Assembly (NCBI GenBank): GCA_023266575.1
Contig: JAHFPV010000001.1
Span: forward strand, 248,001 to 312,000
DNA from: Sphingobium sp.
Lineage (GTDB): Bacteria; Pseudomonadota; Alphaproteobacteria; Sphingomonadales; Sphingomonadaceae
Direction: 5' to 3'
DNA: 64,000 nucleotides
Shown: positions 25,009 to 35,116 of the stretch, in pieces
Position numbering within the stretch: position 1 is the stretch's first letter
Layout of the letters: each line of letters opens with the position of its first letter
Program-made: the position numbers and the translations under genes
Notes under the pieces: generated by a model
The model's database searches: none
What the model was told of the DNA's origin: nothing
The model's input: only the letters and a program-made list of their open reading frames with translations

Positions 25009-26540
25009 CAGACCGCGCGCTGCCGCTTGGCCGGATGCCGCTGGTGGATCTGACCGGCTGGCGCAGCCATCTGACCGCGCTGGGCGTGGTCGCCTTTGCC
25101 ATTTTGGCGCTGTTCCATGCCGATGTCTGGTCGATGGTATCGATCTGGTGGAACGCCTCCACCTTCGGCCATTGCCTCTTCATTCCACCGCTGATCGCCT
25201 GGCTGGTGCAACAACGCTGGCCCGGCCTGCGCCAATTGGAGCCGGTTGCCTGGACGCCGGGGCTGATCTGGCTGGCGCTGGGTGCGCTGGCCTGGCTGGT
25301 CGGCGCAGCGGCGGGCGTGGCGATGGTGCGCCATGGCGCGCTGATCATGATGCTGCAGGGCGCGACCATCGCGCTACTGGGACCAGCGGTGGCCCGCGCC
25401 CTCATCTTTCCGCTCTTCTACGCCTTCTTCATGGTGCCTTTCGGTGAGGAAATCGTCCCGCCGCTCCAACTGGTGACGGCGCGGCTGGCCATGCTCTTCC
25501 TCGACCTGTCGGGGGTGCCTGCCCATATGGAGGGCATCTTCATCACCACGCCGACCGGCTATTTCGAGGTGGCCGAAGCCTGTTCGGGCGCGAAATTCCT
25601 GATCGCCATGACTGCCTATGGCGTGCTGGAGTGCAATGTCTGCTTCCGCACCTGGCCGCGCCGCATCCTGTTCATGACCGGCGCGCTCGGCCTGTCGGTG
25701 CTGGCCAATGGCGTGCGCGCCTTCGCCACCATCCTCGTCGCGCACCTGACCAGCGTGGACGCCGCCGTCGGGTTCGATCATGTCGTCTATGGCTGGGTCT
25801 TTTTCGCGATCATCATGATCGTCGTGATGGCGACCGCCTGGCCCTTTTTCGATCGCAAGCCCGGCGATCCCTGGTTCGATCCGGCACAGTTGCAGGGTGC
25901 GGTCCGGCATCGGACATCGACCGGCACCGTGGCGGGAATCGCCCTCGCGCTGATCGTCGCCGCGCCGCTTTGGCTGACCGCGACAGCCGCCAGCGCAGAC
26001 CCACTGCCTGAGCGAATCGACCTGCCGGTGGTGAAGGGCTGGACCCGCACGGAAACCGTACAAAGCTACCCTTGGACGCCCCGTTTCGATGGCGCGGATC
26101 ATCGCGTCACGGGCCATTATCGCAACGCCATAGGGCAACTCGTCGATCTCACCATCGTCGCCTATGACCAGCAGGATGAAGGCCGCGAACTGGTCGGCTT
26201 TGGTCAGGGCGCGGCGGACCCCGATAGCCAATGGGTCTGGTCCTCACCCGCCCGCGCGCCAGCCAATGCGCGCGGCGAGCAGATTACCGCGCCCGGACCC
26301 GTAGTCCGCCATGTCGTCAGCTTCTATCTCATGGGGCAGGGCGCGCCGACCGGCAGCCGCCCCACGGTCAAGATCGAAACGATGAAGGCCCGCCTGCTGG
26401 GACAGGACCAGCGCGCCGTGGCCATCCTGATTTCAGCGCAAGAGGGCGAAGGCCAGCCCGCCGACGCCGCGATCCGCGCCTTCCTGCGCGATATGGGCGA
26501 CGTGAAACTTCTGGCTGACCGCGCGATGGGCTTGCGCTAG
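25005..26540 (+). CDS. xrtA: Exosortase A fused to EpsI domain
   Basis: The 511-residue protein has about eight transmembrane helices in its first 280 residues and carries the exosortase catalytic residues: Cys in AEACSGAKFLIAM (about residue 192), Arg in NGVRAFATI and His in DHVVYGWVFF. It matches XrtA/EpsH (TIGR03109), a cysteine transpeptidase-like membrane enzyme that processes PEP-CTERM proteins. From about residue 310 one more helix and a periplasmic EpsI domain follow (TIGR02914). The EpsI part is fused, as in other XrtA proteins of EPS loci. No PEP-CTERM target gene is visible in the window. Confidence 0.95.
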   Translation: MTDRALPLGRMPLVDLTGWRSHLTALGVVAFAILALFHADVWSMVSIWWNASTFGHCLFIPPLIAWLVQQRWPGLRQLEPVAWTPGLIWLALGALAWLVGAAAGVAMVRHGALIMMLQGATIALLGPAVARALIFPLFYAFFMVPFGEEIVPPLQLVTARLAMLFLDLSGVPAHMEGIFITTPTGYFEVAEACSGAKFLIAMTAYGVLECNVCFRTWPRRILFMTGALGLSVLANGVRAFATILVAHLTSVDAAVGFDHVVYGWVFFAIIMIVVMATAWPFFDRKPGDPWFDPAQLQGAVRHRTSTGTVAGIALALIVAAPLWLTATAASADPLPERIDLPVVKGWTRTETVQSYPWTPRFDGADHRVTGHYRNAIGQLVDLTIVAYDQQDEGRELVGFGQGAADPDSQWVWSSPARAPANARGEQITAPGPVVRHVVSFYLMGQGAPTGSRPTVKIETMKARLLGQDQRAVAILISAQEGEGQPADAAIRAFLRDMGDVKLLADRAMGLR

Positions 26541-26550
26541 GGCGGTTGGC

Positions 26551-28446
26551 ATGTGCGGCATAGCAGGCATCTTCCATCTCGAAACGGCCAAGCCCGTCGA
26601 TCCCGCGCGGGTGCGCGCCATGCTGGACGCGATGCCGCATCGCGGGCCGGACGGCAGCGGCATCTGGACCGCGCCGGGCGTTGGGCTTGGCCATCTGCGC
26701 CTGTCGATCATCGATCTGGAAGCCGGCGCGCAGCCGATGCTGACTGAGGATGAATCGCTGGCGGTCATCTTCAACGGCGAAATCTACAATTTCGGAGAGG
26801 TGCGCGCGGAACTGGAGGCCAAGGGCCACATTTTCCGCACCCATAGCGACACCGAAGTTATCCTCCATGGCTATCGCCAATGGGGCGAGGAGTGCGTCCA
26901 CCGCTTCAATGGCATGTTCGCCTTCGCCCTGTTCGACGCGCGGGCGCAGTCGCTCTGGCTGGTGCGCGACCGGCTGGGGGTCAAGCCGCTCCATTATGCG
27001 CTGCTGTCCGACGGCAGCCTGATCTTCGGATCGGAACTCAAGTCGCTGCTCGCCCATCCGCTGCTGCGCCGCGCGCCGGACCTGTCAGCGGTCGAGGATT
27101 ATATGGCCTATGGCTATGTTCCCGACGACGCCTGCATGGTTGCGGGCGTGCGGAAGCTGGGCGCGGGCGAAACGCTGCGGCTGGTGCGTGGCCGCCCCTT
27201 GCCGCAGCCGCACCGCTATTGGGATGTCAGCTTCGCCGATCGCACCAAGGCCAAACCGCAGGAACTGGAAGAAGAACTGGTCGCCTTGATGCGGCAGGCC
27301 GTTCGGTCCCGCATGGTCGCTGATGTGCCGCTTGGCGCATTCCTGTCGGGCGGGGTGGACAGCAGCAGCGTCGTCGCTCTGATGGCCGAAGCCTCTACTC
27401 AGGCGGTCAAGACCTGCACCATCGGTTTCGACGTAGCCTCGCTTGATGAAACCGCCTTTGCCGACCGCATCGCCCGCCGCTTCGCGACCGATCACCGCAC
27501 CCGCATCGTATCGCCCGATGATTATGGCTTGATCGACCGGCTCGCCTTCCATTTCGACGAACCCTTTGCCGACGCCTCCGCCCTGCCGACCTTCCGCGTG
27601 TGCGAACTGGCGCGCGAACAGGTGACAGTGGCGCTGTCGGGCGACGGCGCGGACGAAGCCTTTGCAGGCTATCGCCGTCACCGCTTCCAGATGCAGGGCG
27701 AGCGCCTCCGCGGGCTGATCCCGGCCTCTGTCCGTCAGCCCTTGTTCGGCACGCTGGGCAAATATTATCCCAAGGCCGATTGGGCGCCGCGCGCGCTGCG
27801 GGCCAAATCGACCCTCCTTGAACTGGCGGGGGAGGGCGGGGCCGCCTATTCTGCGTCGGTTGGAGTGACGCCGCACGCGCTGCGCCATCGCCTCTACAGC
27901 CAGGACATGAAAAGCCGTCTGGGCGCCTATCGGGCGGAGGACCGCTATATCAAGGCGATGGCCGACGCCCCCGCGCGCGATCCGCTCGACCGCGCCCAAT
28001 ATGCCGATATCCGCATCTGGCTGCCCGGCGATATCCTCACCAAGACCGACCGGATGAGCATGGCCGTCAGCCTGGAAGCACGCGAACCGTTGCTTGACCA
28101 CCGCCTCGTCGAATTTGCCGCGCGCCTGCCGGTCAACCAGCGCATCCGGGGTAACAGCGGCAAATATCTGCTGAAAAAGGCGATGGAACCCTATCTGCCG
28201 CAGGATATTCTCTATCGCCAGAAAATGGGTTTCGTGACCCCGATCAGCGCCTGGTTTCGCGGCGCGCTGGCGGGCGAGGCTACCGCGATCGCGGGCGGAT
28301 CGTCGCTGGCGCGCACCGGCTGGTTCGATACCAAAGCGCTGGCCAAAATCGCCGCCGATCACAAATCCGGCATGGCCGATCATGGGCGGCTGCTGTGGCA
28401 ATTGCTGATGCTGGACAAGTCGCTGGAGCGGCTGTTCGGGATTTAA
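26551..28446 (+). CDS. XrtA-system amidotransferase (asparagine synthase-like)
   Basis: The 631-residue product begins MCGIAGIFHLE with Cys2 as the glutaminase nucleophile, followed by the class II glutamine amidotransferase domain (MPHRGPDGSGIW). The synthetase domain has the PP-loop FLSGGVDSSSVVAL (about residue 270) and LSGDGADEAFAGYRRH. It fits the exosortase-linked family TIGR03108. It may amidate a carboxyl group, for example of a uronic or aminoacyl residue, but the acceptor is unknown. The gene starts 10 bp after exosortase A and ends the compact XrtA run; a palindromic repeat follows. Confidence 0.93.
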   Translation: MCGIAGIFHLETAKPVDPARVRAMLDAMPHRGPDGSGIWTAPGVGLGHLRLSIIDLEAGAQPMLTEDESLAVIFNGEIYNFGEVRAELEAKGHIFRTHSDTEVILHGYRQWGEECVHRFNGMFAFALFDARAQSLWLVRDRLGVKPLHYALLSDGSLIFGSELKSLLAHPLLRRAPDLSAVEDYMAYGYVPDDACMVAGVRKLGAGETLRLVRGRPLPQPHRYWDVSFADRTKAKPQELEEELVALMRQAVRSRMVADVPLGAFLSGGVDSSSVVALMAEASTQAVKTCTIGFDVASLDETAFADRIARRFATDHRTRIVSPDDYGLIDRLAFHFDEPFADASALPTFRVCELAREQVTVALSGDGADEAFAGYRRHRFQMQGERLRGLIPASVRQPLFGTLGKYYPKADWAPRALRAKSTLLELAGEGGAAYSASVGVTPHALRHRLYSQDMKSRLGAYRAEDRYIKAMADAPARDPLDRAQYADIRIWLPGDILTKTDRMSMAVSLEAREPLLDHRLVEFAARLPVNQRIRGNSGKYLLKKAMEPYLPQDILYRQKMGFVTPISAWFRGALAGEATAIAGGSSLARTGWFDTKALAKIAADHKSGMADHGRLLWQLLMLDKSLERLFGI

Positions 28447-28465
28447 CTCGAATATACGCCCACAG

Positions 28466-28561
28466 CCGTTCGTTTCGAGCGAAACGAGGCAGGGCCGAGT
28501 TCAGCGAAGCTAAACTCTGCGATGCGCCATCGGCTTCTTGACTTCGCTCGAAGCGAACGGA
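28466..28561. repeat. Intergenic inverted repeat (family B, copy 1, imperfect)
   Basis: Outer arms CCGTTCGTTTCGAGCGAA (from 28466) and TTCGCTCGAAGCGAACGG (to 28560) are inverted with one mismatch, around a 60-bp interior. The same arms occur, perfect, at 53952-54028. It lies in the gap between the amidotransferase and sugar transferase genes. This is a dispersed palindromic unit; function unknown. Confidence 0.85.
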
Positions 28562-28638
28562 TGGGGCGGCGAGTCTCCCCCTTGCAACCAGCCGCGCCCG
28601 GTGCCAACGGGGCGCATGGTGATAATCGGGGCGCATCA

Positions 28639-29988
28639 GTGACAGTCTCCAAGGAAATGGTCCGGCTGCGGCTCTATGCCCTGTGCCTGGCTGGCGACAT
28701 GGCGGGGCTGTTCGGCGCGTTTCTGGCCGCCAACTGGTTCGTGCTGGGCGCGCTGTGGGGGGAGCCGGGCAAGCCGCATGGCCTCGTCATGTTCGCGATG
28801 ATCGCGCCGCTTTATGCGCTGCTCGGCGTGCAGGGCGGGGGCTATGGCATCCACAGCCTTGAAAATGTCCGGCGCGGCATTTTCCGCGCGCTGCTGGCGC
28901 TGGCGCAGGCGGCATTGCTGATGCTGCTGATCGTCTATCTGGGCAAGATCGCCGAACAATTGTCGCGTCTGACGTTCATTGTCGGGCTCGCGCTTGGCGC
29001 GGTTTCGGTCGCGCTGGTGCGGCTTGTCGTCGTGCGACTGGCTAAAAGATTGCTGGGCGAAGTGCCGCATCTGACCGCCGTCATCATGGATGGCGTCGCC
29101 ATCGAAACCGGCCCGCACATGCTGATCATCGAAGCGGACGCGGCCGATCTGCGCCCCGAACGGCATGATGCGGACATGGCGGCGCGGCTGGCGCAAGCGG
29201 TCGGCATGGCGGAGCGAGTCATCGTCGCCTGTCCGCTCGACCGCATGGACGACTGGTCAGCCGCGCTCAAATCGCTGTCGGCGCGGGGCGAAATCGTCGT
29301 CCCCGAACTGCTCCGCTTCGCGCCTGCGCGGGTCGATGAATTTGACGGCCAGCCGACCATCATCGTCGCGGGCGGGCCGCTCCAGTTTCGCGACCGCCTG
29401 ATCAAACGCCTGTTCGACCTGATCGTCGCTGGCGCTGCCACTATCATCCTCTCGCCGGTTCTGATCGTTGCCGCGCTGGCGGTAAAACTCACCAGCCCCG
29501 GCCCGGTCATCTTCCGCCAGCCACGCATCGGCAAGGATGGGCGATCCTTCCAGATTTACAAATTTCGCTCGATGCGCGCCGACGCCAGCGACCGCAAGGC
29601 CGAGACGCTGACGGCCCGCGACGATGACCGGGTCACACGCGTCGGCGCCTTCCTGCGCAAGTCCAGCATCGATGAACTGCCCCAGCTTTTCAACGTGTTG
29701 AAGGGCGATATGAGCATTGTGGGTCCGCGCCCCCACGCCGCCGCAGCCAAGGCGGGCGACACCCTCTATTGGGAGGTCGACGCGCGGTACTGGGCGCGCC
29801 ACTGTATCAAGCCCGGCATGACGGGTCTGGCGCAAGTGCGCGGTCATCGCGGATCGACCGACCATCATCAGGATCTGATCGACCGGCTCCAGTCTGACCT
29901 TGAATATGTCACCGCCTGGTCGGTCTGGCGGGATCTGCGCATCATTGTCGCGACGCTGGGCGTGCTGTTCCATCACAAGGCCTATTGA
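28639..29988 (+). CDS. Polyprenyl-phosphate sugar-1-phosphate transferase (priming glycosyltransferase)
   Basis: The 449-residue inner-membrane protein has about four N-terminal transmembrane helices (residues 10-130), a middle nucleotide-binding-like domain, a fifth hydrophobic helix ([20 protein letters not shown]) and the catalytic bacterial sugar transferase domain: [26 protein letters not shown] and GPRPH. It should start repeat-unit synthesis by moving a sugar phosphate to undecaprenyl phosphate. GTG 28639 has GGGG 9 nt upstream; ATG 28657 is the alternative. The first of a co-directional run ending at 36859. Confidence 0.92.
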   Translation: MTVSKEMVRLRLYALCLAGDMAGLFGAFLAANWFVLGALWGEPGKPHGLVMFAMIAPLYALLGVQGGGYGIHSLENVRRGIFRALLALAQAALLMLLIVYLGKIAEQLSRLTFIVGLALGAVSVALVRLVVVRLAKRLLGEVPHLTAVIMDGVAIETGPHMLIIEADAADLRPERHDADMAARLAQAVGMAERVIVACPLDRMDDWSAALKSLSARGEIVVPELLRFAPARVDEFDGQPTIIVAGGPLQFRDRLIKRLFDLIVAGAATIILSPVLIVAALAVKLTSPGPVIFRQPRIGKDGRSFQIYKFRSMRADASDRKAETLTARDDDRVTRVGAFLRKSSIDELPQLFNVLKGDMSIVGPRPHAAAAKAGDTLYWEVDARYWARHCIKPGMTGLAQVRGHRGSTDHHQDLIDRLQSDLEYVTAWSVWRDLRIIVATLGVLFHHKAY

Positions 29989-29990
29989 GC

Positions 29991-31118
29991 ATGACCGACC
30001 TGTGGCTTGGCGCGCTTCTCATCGTCTCGCTGGTCGCGGTGCTGTGGCCGTTCCTATTCTATCCGCTCATCCTCCGCGCGCTGCCGACGCGCCCGGAACA
30101 GCCGGTCACGGTGCCGGTGCCAACTGCCTCGCTGCTGTTCTGTGCGTATAATGAAGCCGATGCGATGCCCGAAAAGCTCGCCAATCTGGCGATGCTCAAG
30201 GGGCTGCACCCGACGCTGGAAATCCTCGCCTTCGATGATGGATCGTCTGACCGCACGGGCGATCTGATCGCGGCGCAGGGCGATCTCGTCACGCTGATCC
30301 GTGGTCCCGGCCGCAGCGGCAAGGCCCATGGCATGAAGCAGCTCGCCGCCCGCGCGCGCGGGGACATAATGATCTTCACCGATGCCAATGTTCTGCTCGA
30401 CCCGGACGCGATTGAGCGCCTGCTCGCCCGCTACGCCGACCCCGATATCGGTGGCGTGCTGGGGTCGCTCCATTATGTCGGGCAGGGCGAAAGCGCGACC
30501 GCGTCGGTCGGTTCGCTCTACTGGCGAATCGAGGAGCGGCTGAAGGATGAGGAGTCGCGCACCGGCAATGTGCTGGGGGCGGATGGCTCGATCTTCTCGA
30601 TCCGCCGCAGCCTCTATCCCGATTTCCCCGACAGCGTGCTGGATGACCTGACCGTCTCCATGGCGGTGGTGTTCGCGGGCAAACGACTGGTGAAGGCCAG
30701 GGATGTGATTGCGCGCGAAAAACTGGTGACGGCACGAAAGGACGAATATCGCCGCAAGGTCCGCATCGCCGCCCGCGCATGGCACACGCACAGCCATTTG
30801 CGCCGGCAATTGCGGCGCATGGCCGTGATCGACCGCTTCAAATATGCCTCCCGCAAGATCGTGCGCTGGTTCGGCGGGTTGTTCATCCTGACTGGCGCCG
30901 TCGCGGCGGGTGCGCTGGCGATGCGCGTCTCGCCGATGCTCTACATGGTTGGCGCGCTGGCTGTGGCGCTGGTCATCTGGCGGGGCATCCGTGCCAAAAG
31001 CGGACCATTCGCCGCCTTGGTCGATGTGCTAATCGCCTATGCGGCGACTTTGCAAGGGGTGGCCAAGGCGATGACCGGCCGCACCGTCACCATCTGGAAT
31101 CCCGCCAAGTCGCGCTGA
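29991..31118 (+). CDS. Family 2 glycosyltransferase, membrane-anchored
   Basis: The 375-residue protein has an N-terminal transmembrane helix, a GT-A catalytic domain with CAYNEADAMP, FDDGSSDRT, FTDANVLLD (metal-binding DxN variant) and DDLTVSMAV, then two or three C-terminal helices. The plan is like processive or chain-extending GT2 enzymes of exopolysaccharide pathways. ATG 29991 lies 2 bp after the upstream stop. Sugar specificity cannot be read from the sequence. Confidence 0.9.
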   Translation: MTDLWLGALLIVSLVAVLWPFLFYPLILRALPTRPEQPVTVPVPTASLLFCAYNEADAMPEKLANLAMLKGLHPTLEILAFDDGSSDRTGDLIAAQGDLVTLIRGPGRSGKAHGMKQLAARARGDIMIFTDANVLLDPDAIERLLARYADPDIGGVLGSLHYVGQGESATASVGSLYWRIEERLKDEESRTGNVLGADGSIFSIRRSLYPDFPDSVLDDLTVSMAVVFAGKRLVKARDVIAREKLVTARKDEYRRKVRIAARAWHTHSHLRRQLRRMAVIDRFKYASRKIVRWFGGLFILTGAVAAGALAMRVSPMLYMVGALAVALVIWRGIRAKSGPFAALVDVLIAYAATLQGVAKAMTGRTVTIWNPAKSR

Positions 31119-31181
31119 CCCTCTCGTCAAAGCCGTGCGATCTTGTATAGCGCCAATGCTGTTCCCCAGTCGGAGACTGAC

Positions 31182-31934
31182 GTGATTACTGTTCAGCGGG
31201 TGGCCAAGGCTGCCGGCAAGCATCTGACCCGAAGCGCGCTCAAGCTGCGCAAGGCGCTGGGCGCGCGCGCCAGCCGGGGTTGCCCGGCCTGTGGCGCGAC
31301 CGTGGTCGGCTTCTTCCGCTATGGCGACAATGGAGAATGGGGCTGCCCGGACTGCGGCGCATCGCCCCGCGAAAGGCTGATGAACTGGCTGATCGCGCAG
31401 GGGACGCTGGCCGCGCCGACAGACGGCGCGATCCTGCACATGGCGCCCAATGAAGCCAGCCTCGTCCGTCGCTTCTCCGCAGCTGCCGATTATGTCCCTG
31501 CTGATCTCGATCCGTCGCGCTACACTGTGCCGAACATGCACCGCGTCGACCTGATGGAACTGGCCGACGCCGATCGCTACGACCTCTTCTACGCCAGTCA
31601 CGTCATGGAGCATGTCCCCGACGATATGGCCGTCCTGCGCAACATTTTGCGCGCGCTCAAACCCGGCGGCGAAGCCTGGCTGATCGTGCCGCTATGGGCC
31701 AAACCGACCGAGGATGGCAGCTTCGCCATGCCCCCGCGCGAACGGGAGCGGCGCTTCGGCCAGTGGGACCATGTCCGCCAATATGGCCCGGATTTCGCCG
31801 ACCGCATCCGCGCGGCTGGCTTTGATCTGGAGGAAATCGACGCCGCCGGGATCGACGTTGCGACCCGCCATTTCTATGCGCTGGACGATCGGCTGTTCCG
31901 CGCCCGCAAGCCTGTTGGAGCCGCGACGCGGTGA
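31182..31934 (+). CDS. Class I SAM-dependent methyltransferase with N-terminal zinc-ribbon-like motif
   Basis: The 250-residue product has a CPACG...CPDCG pair near residues 33-63, probably a small zinc ribbon, before a methyltransferase domain. The usual glycine-rich motif I is weak (ILHMAPNEASLVRRF), as in a known subgroup of EPS-locus methyltransferases, while YASHVMEHVPDD and LRALKPGGEAWLIVP are clear. It may methylate a sugar. GTG 31182 has GGAG 6 nt upstream. GTGA overlap with the next gene. Confidence 0.82.
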   Translation: MITVQRVAKAAGKHLTRSALKLRKALGARASRGCPACGATVVGFFRYGDNGEWGCPDCGASPRERLMNWLIAQGTLAAPTDGAILHMAPNEASLVRRFSAAADYVPADLDPSRYTVPNMHRVDLMELADADRYDLFYASHVMEHVPDDMAVLRNILRALKPGGEAWLIVPLWAKPTEDGSFAMPPRERERRFGQWDHVRQYGPDFADRIRAAGFDLEEIDAAGIDVATRHFYALDDRLFRARKPVGAATR

Positions 31935-33229
31935 GCATCCTCGCGCGGATGGAGGCGTCCGCCCGCATCCTTGCGCTGGTCAAGCTCGCCAATGTCGGCC
32001 TCGTGCTGGTCTGGGGCTTTGCCGTCACCTTCGTGTTCGTGCGTGCGCTGCCGCTGGCGGAATTTCAGTCCTTCCTGCTCCTCGTAGCCTTCGGCAATTT
32101 CACCGTTTCGGCGGAATTTGGCCTGACCAGCATCATCTATGCCCGGCTGCGACGGCACTGGCTGGGCGACGGTGAAGCCGACATAGGCGCGTTCCGGCTG
32201 GAGGAGATGGGGGTGTTGTTCCTGTTCCTCGGCCTGATCGTCGCGGGCGGCACGCTGATCCTGCTCGTGGCGCTGGCCGCGGGCTGGATCGGCACGGCCA
32301 TGCCCTTGTTATTCCTCCTCTTCTTCCTGTCCGCCTGTCTCAACCTGCCCGGTCTGCTAGCCAAGCGGGCGCTGGCGGCGGTGGACGGCAATTTCCTGTG
32401 GGAGGCGTTTGATTGCGGGCGGCGGGTCGTCACCATCGCCTTGCTGCTGGCGATATTGGCAGGCCTCGATCCGCGCCTGTCCCTCGCACTACAACTGGCG
32501 GTCAGCATCCTTGTGATCGGTTGGGCCATCGCCCATGTCCACCATCGCCTTGGCATGAAGCCGCGCCACTGGATCGCCTTCCGCGTCGGCGGCGGCCATG
32601 TCCGCGCCCATTATCTGCGCGACATAGGCGCGTCCGCCGCCTTCACCGTCTCCGACATCATCGCCTATAACGCGCCCTATTTCACCATCGCGCTGGTGAC
32701 CAGCGATGCTCGGCCGATGCTGCTGTTCGATTTTCTGTTCAAGATGTCCAGGTCACTGTCCATGTTGGTCCGCGCCGTGGTGGAAGCCGGGTTGCCCCGC
32801 ATCACCCGCGCCTATCATGCCGGGGACAGAGTGCGGCTGCGCCAACTGCTTGGCCGGGCGCTGGGCGCAGCGATGGTCTTTGCGCTGGCGCTATCCGTCG
32901 TGCTGCTCAGCGTCGGCGAATGGCTGTTTGCAATCCTGTTTGACGGCCGCGCGAGCATCGAACGGGCGGACCTGATCCTGATCGTCGTAGCCTTGCTTGC
33001 CCTCGTGCTGCTGTGCGTCTCGGTCTATGTGCAGGCGGCGCTGGGGCGCTTCTCCCACCTGCTGGCCCGTTCGCTCCTCTTCCTAGCCGGATCGCTGCTT
33101 AGCGTCCCGCTGGCCCGCCTGCTTTGGCCGGAGCGGTTCGATCTCGCTTTCCTTGGCCTCTACGCGCTGACCCTGCTGCTGGCAGCGGCCCTGCACGCCG
33201 TCTCGCTGCGCCGGCTGGTGCGGGCGTGA
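31931..33229 (+). CDS. Oligosaccharide flippase (Wzx-like, MOP superfamily)
   Basis: The 432-residue hydrophobic protein has about twelve predicted membrane helices from residue 15 onward and no signal peptide, as in polysaccharide translocases that flip lipid-linked repeat units. Sequence motifs are weak in this family, so the call rests on topology and locus. GTG 31931 overlaps the previous stop, and its own stop overlaps the next gene. Confidence 0.82.
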   Translation: MSILARMEASARILALVKLANVGLVLVWGFAVTFVFVRALPLAEFQSFLLLVAFGNFTVSAEFGLTSIIYARLRRHWLGDGEADIGAFRLEEMGVLFLFLGLIVAGGTLILLVALAAGWIGTAMPLLFLLFFLSACLNLPGLLAKRALAAVDGNFLWEAFDCGRRVVTIALLLAILAGLDPRLSLALQLAVSILVIGWAIAHVHHRLGMKPRHWIAFRVGGGHVRAHYLRDIGASAAFTVSDIIAYNAPYFTIALVTSDARPMLLFDFLFKMSRSLSMLVRAVVEAGLPRITRAYHAGDRVRLRQLLGRALGAAMVFALALSVVLLSVGEWLFAILFDGRASIERADLILIVVALLALVLLCVSVYVQAALGRFSHLLARSLLFLAGSLLSVPLARLLWPERFDLAFLGLYALTLLLAAALHAVSLRRLVRA

Positions 33230-34371
33230 AAGTCGCGATGCTCGATCCTTCGCTCTTCACCGGGCGCTATGACGACAGCCTGTGCGCGGCGCTGGCGGGG
33301 GAGGGGGCGGACGTCACCCTATACGCCCGCCCGATGCGCGCGACCGACGCGATCGTGCCGCAGGGCTATCGCTACGCCCCACATTTCTTCCGCCACAGCG
33401 AAGCATTGCGTGACCGGCTTGGCGAAGGGCGCGCTTTCCGCCTGGCCAAGGCGGCAGACTATGGCCTGTCCTGCGCGCTGGGTGACCTGACGCCGCTTGC
33501 CGCCGCCGATGTCGTGCATGTCCAGTGGCTACCGCTCGCGCCTGCCGACCGGCTGATGCTGTGCCGCCTGAAGGGGCTCGCCGCGCTGGTCCACACCGTC
33601 CATAATGCCGACGCCTATCATGCCGATGCCGGGGTGCAGGGCCGGGGTTACCGCGCGCTGCTCGACCAGTTCGACGCGCTGATCATCCATGGCGACACTA
33701 CGCGGGCGGCGCTGGTGGGGCAGGGCATCGACCCGGCACGCATTCATGTGACGCCACACCCGCCTATGCAATTGGCGGCGGCCACCCCCGCCGATCTTGC
33801 CGCCATCCCCGATCCCGTCCTGCCGCGCATCCTCTTCTTCGGCACGATCCGCCCCTATAAGGGCGTCGACCTGTTGATCGATGCCTGCCTTCAGCTCTGG
33901 CAGTCGGGCCACGCTTTTGAACTGGTGCTGGCGGGCAAGCCCTTCATGGATGTCGCGCCTCTGCTGGAGAAGGTCCGCGCCGCCGGGTTTGTCGACCGGC
34001 TGCTCACCGACTTGGGTTTCCTGACCGAAGGCCGCCTCGACGCGCATATGGCCAAGGCCGATGTCATCGCCTTCCCCTATCGCCACATCGATTCAAGCGG
34101 CGCGTTCCTCTCCGCGCTGCACCATGGCAAGGCGATGGTGACATCCGACGCCGGCATGTTCGGTCAGTTGCCCGATGGCGTCGCGATCCGCTTTCCGGTC
34201 GGAAATACATCGGCGCTCGTCCAAGCCCTCTTGCCGCTGGTGCAAAGCGCCGCCATCAGGCAGGAACAGGGAGCGCGGGCGCGCGCCCATGGAGCGAAAA
34301 TGGGGGACTGGACGGATATGGCGGTGGCGACGATCGGCATCTACAAAGCAGTGCTGGCCGCGCGCGCATGA
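33226..34371 (+). CDS. Glycosyltransferase (GT4-like)
   Basis: The 381-residue GT-B protein has the N-terminal MLDPSLFTGRYDDSL, the central LVHTVHNADAYHADAG, the donor-domain start PRILFFGTIRPYKGVDLLIDA and the terminal IAFPYRHIDSSGAFLSALHHGKAMV, where the usual Glu of GT4 is replaced by a Ser/His-rich segment. It likely adds a sugar to the lipid-linked unit. Start GTG 33226 overlaps the flippase stop; ATG 33238 is possible. Confidence 0.88.
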   Translation: MKVAMLDPSLFTGRYDDSLCAALAGEGADVTLYARPMRATDAIVPQGYRYAPHFFRHSEALRDRLGEGRAFRLAKAADYGLSCALGDLTPLAAADVVHVQWLPLAPADRLMLCRLKGLAALVHTVHNADAYHADAGVQGRGYRALLDQFDALIIHGDTTRAALVGQGIDPARIHVTPHPPMQLAAATPADLAAIPDPVLPRILFFGTIRPYKGVDLLIDACLQLWQSGHAFELVLAGKPFMDVAPLLEKVRAAGFVDRLLTDLGFLTEGRLDAHMAKADVIAFPYRHIDSSGAFLSALHHGKAMVTSDAGMFGQLPDGVAIRFPVGNTSALVQALLPLVQSAAIRQEQGARARAHGAKMGDWTDMAVATIGIYKAVLAARA

Positions 34372-35114
34372 ACCGCTACGTTCGTGAAGCCGCCGACCGT
34401 CTGCTCGCGCTGCGCCTCGCCCTGGCGGGGCGGGTGCATCAATATCCCGAAATTCAGGCGTTGAAGCGCTTTCTGGCGGCTTTCCATGTCGACTGCCTGT
34501 TCGACGTCGGCGCCAATCGCGGCCAATATGCGACGATGGCGCGCAAGGATGCGGGCTATCGCGGCCTCATCCTCTCGTTCGAGCCGAACCCTGCCGTGTT
34601 CGCCGAACTGCAAAAGCGCGCGGCGTCCGATCGTGCCTGGCATGTGTTCAACATGGCGCTGTCGGACTTTGATGGCACCGCCGATTTCAACATCATGGCC
34701 GCCGATCAATTCTCGTCACTCAAGACGCCATCGGGCGCGCAGGATGATATTTTCGCGAGCCGTAACAAGGTGACGCAGACGGTCGCGACGCCCTGCCGCC
34801 GCCTTGATACGCTGCTGCCTGAACTGGTGGGCCAGTATGGCTTTGCCCGACCATTTCTGAAGATGGACACGCAGGGCCATGACCTGTCGGTCTGCCAAGG
34901 GGCGGGCGCGGCGCTGGCCCAGATGACGGGCGTTCAGACCGAATTGGGGGTGCGGCCCATCTATGAAGGTGGCACCGGCTATCGTGCAATGATCGACTGG
35001 CTGGAGGCGCGGGCCTTCATCCCCTCTGCCTTCTTCGCCAACAACAAGGGCCATTTTCCGCTGCTTGTCGAAATGGACGGTATTTTCGTCAACCGGGCGC
35101 TGGTTCAGGGTTGA
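34368..35114 (+). CDS. FkbM family methyltransferase
   Basis: The 248-residue protein contains LFDVGANRGQYATMARKDAGY and LSFEPNPAVFAEL, the SAM-binding motifs of FkbM methyltransferases, followed by FLKMDTQGHDL, the family's KxDxQGxD signature. These enzymes often O-methylate sugars in capsules and LPS. ATGA overlap at both ends supports a single transcript with the GT4 and membrane-protein genes. Confidence 0.93.
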   Translation: MNRYVREAADRLLALRLALAGRVHQYPEIQALKRFLAAFHVDCLFDVGANRGQYATMARKDAGYRGLILSFEPNPAVFAELQKRAASDRAWHVFNMALSDFDGTADFNIMAADQFSSLKTPSGAQDDIFASRNKVTQTVATPCRRLDTLLPELVGQYGFARPFLKMDTQGHDLSVCQGAGAALAQMTGVQTELGVRPIYEGGTGYRAMIDWLEARAFIPSAFFANNKGHFPLLVEMDGIFVNRALVQG

Positions 35115-35116
35115 TC

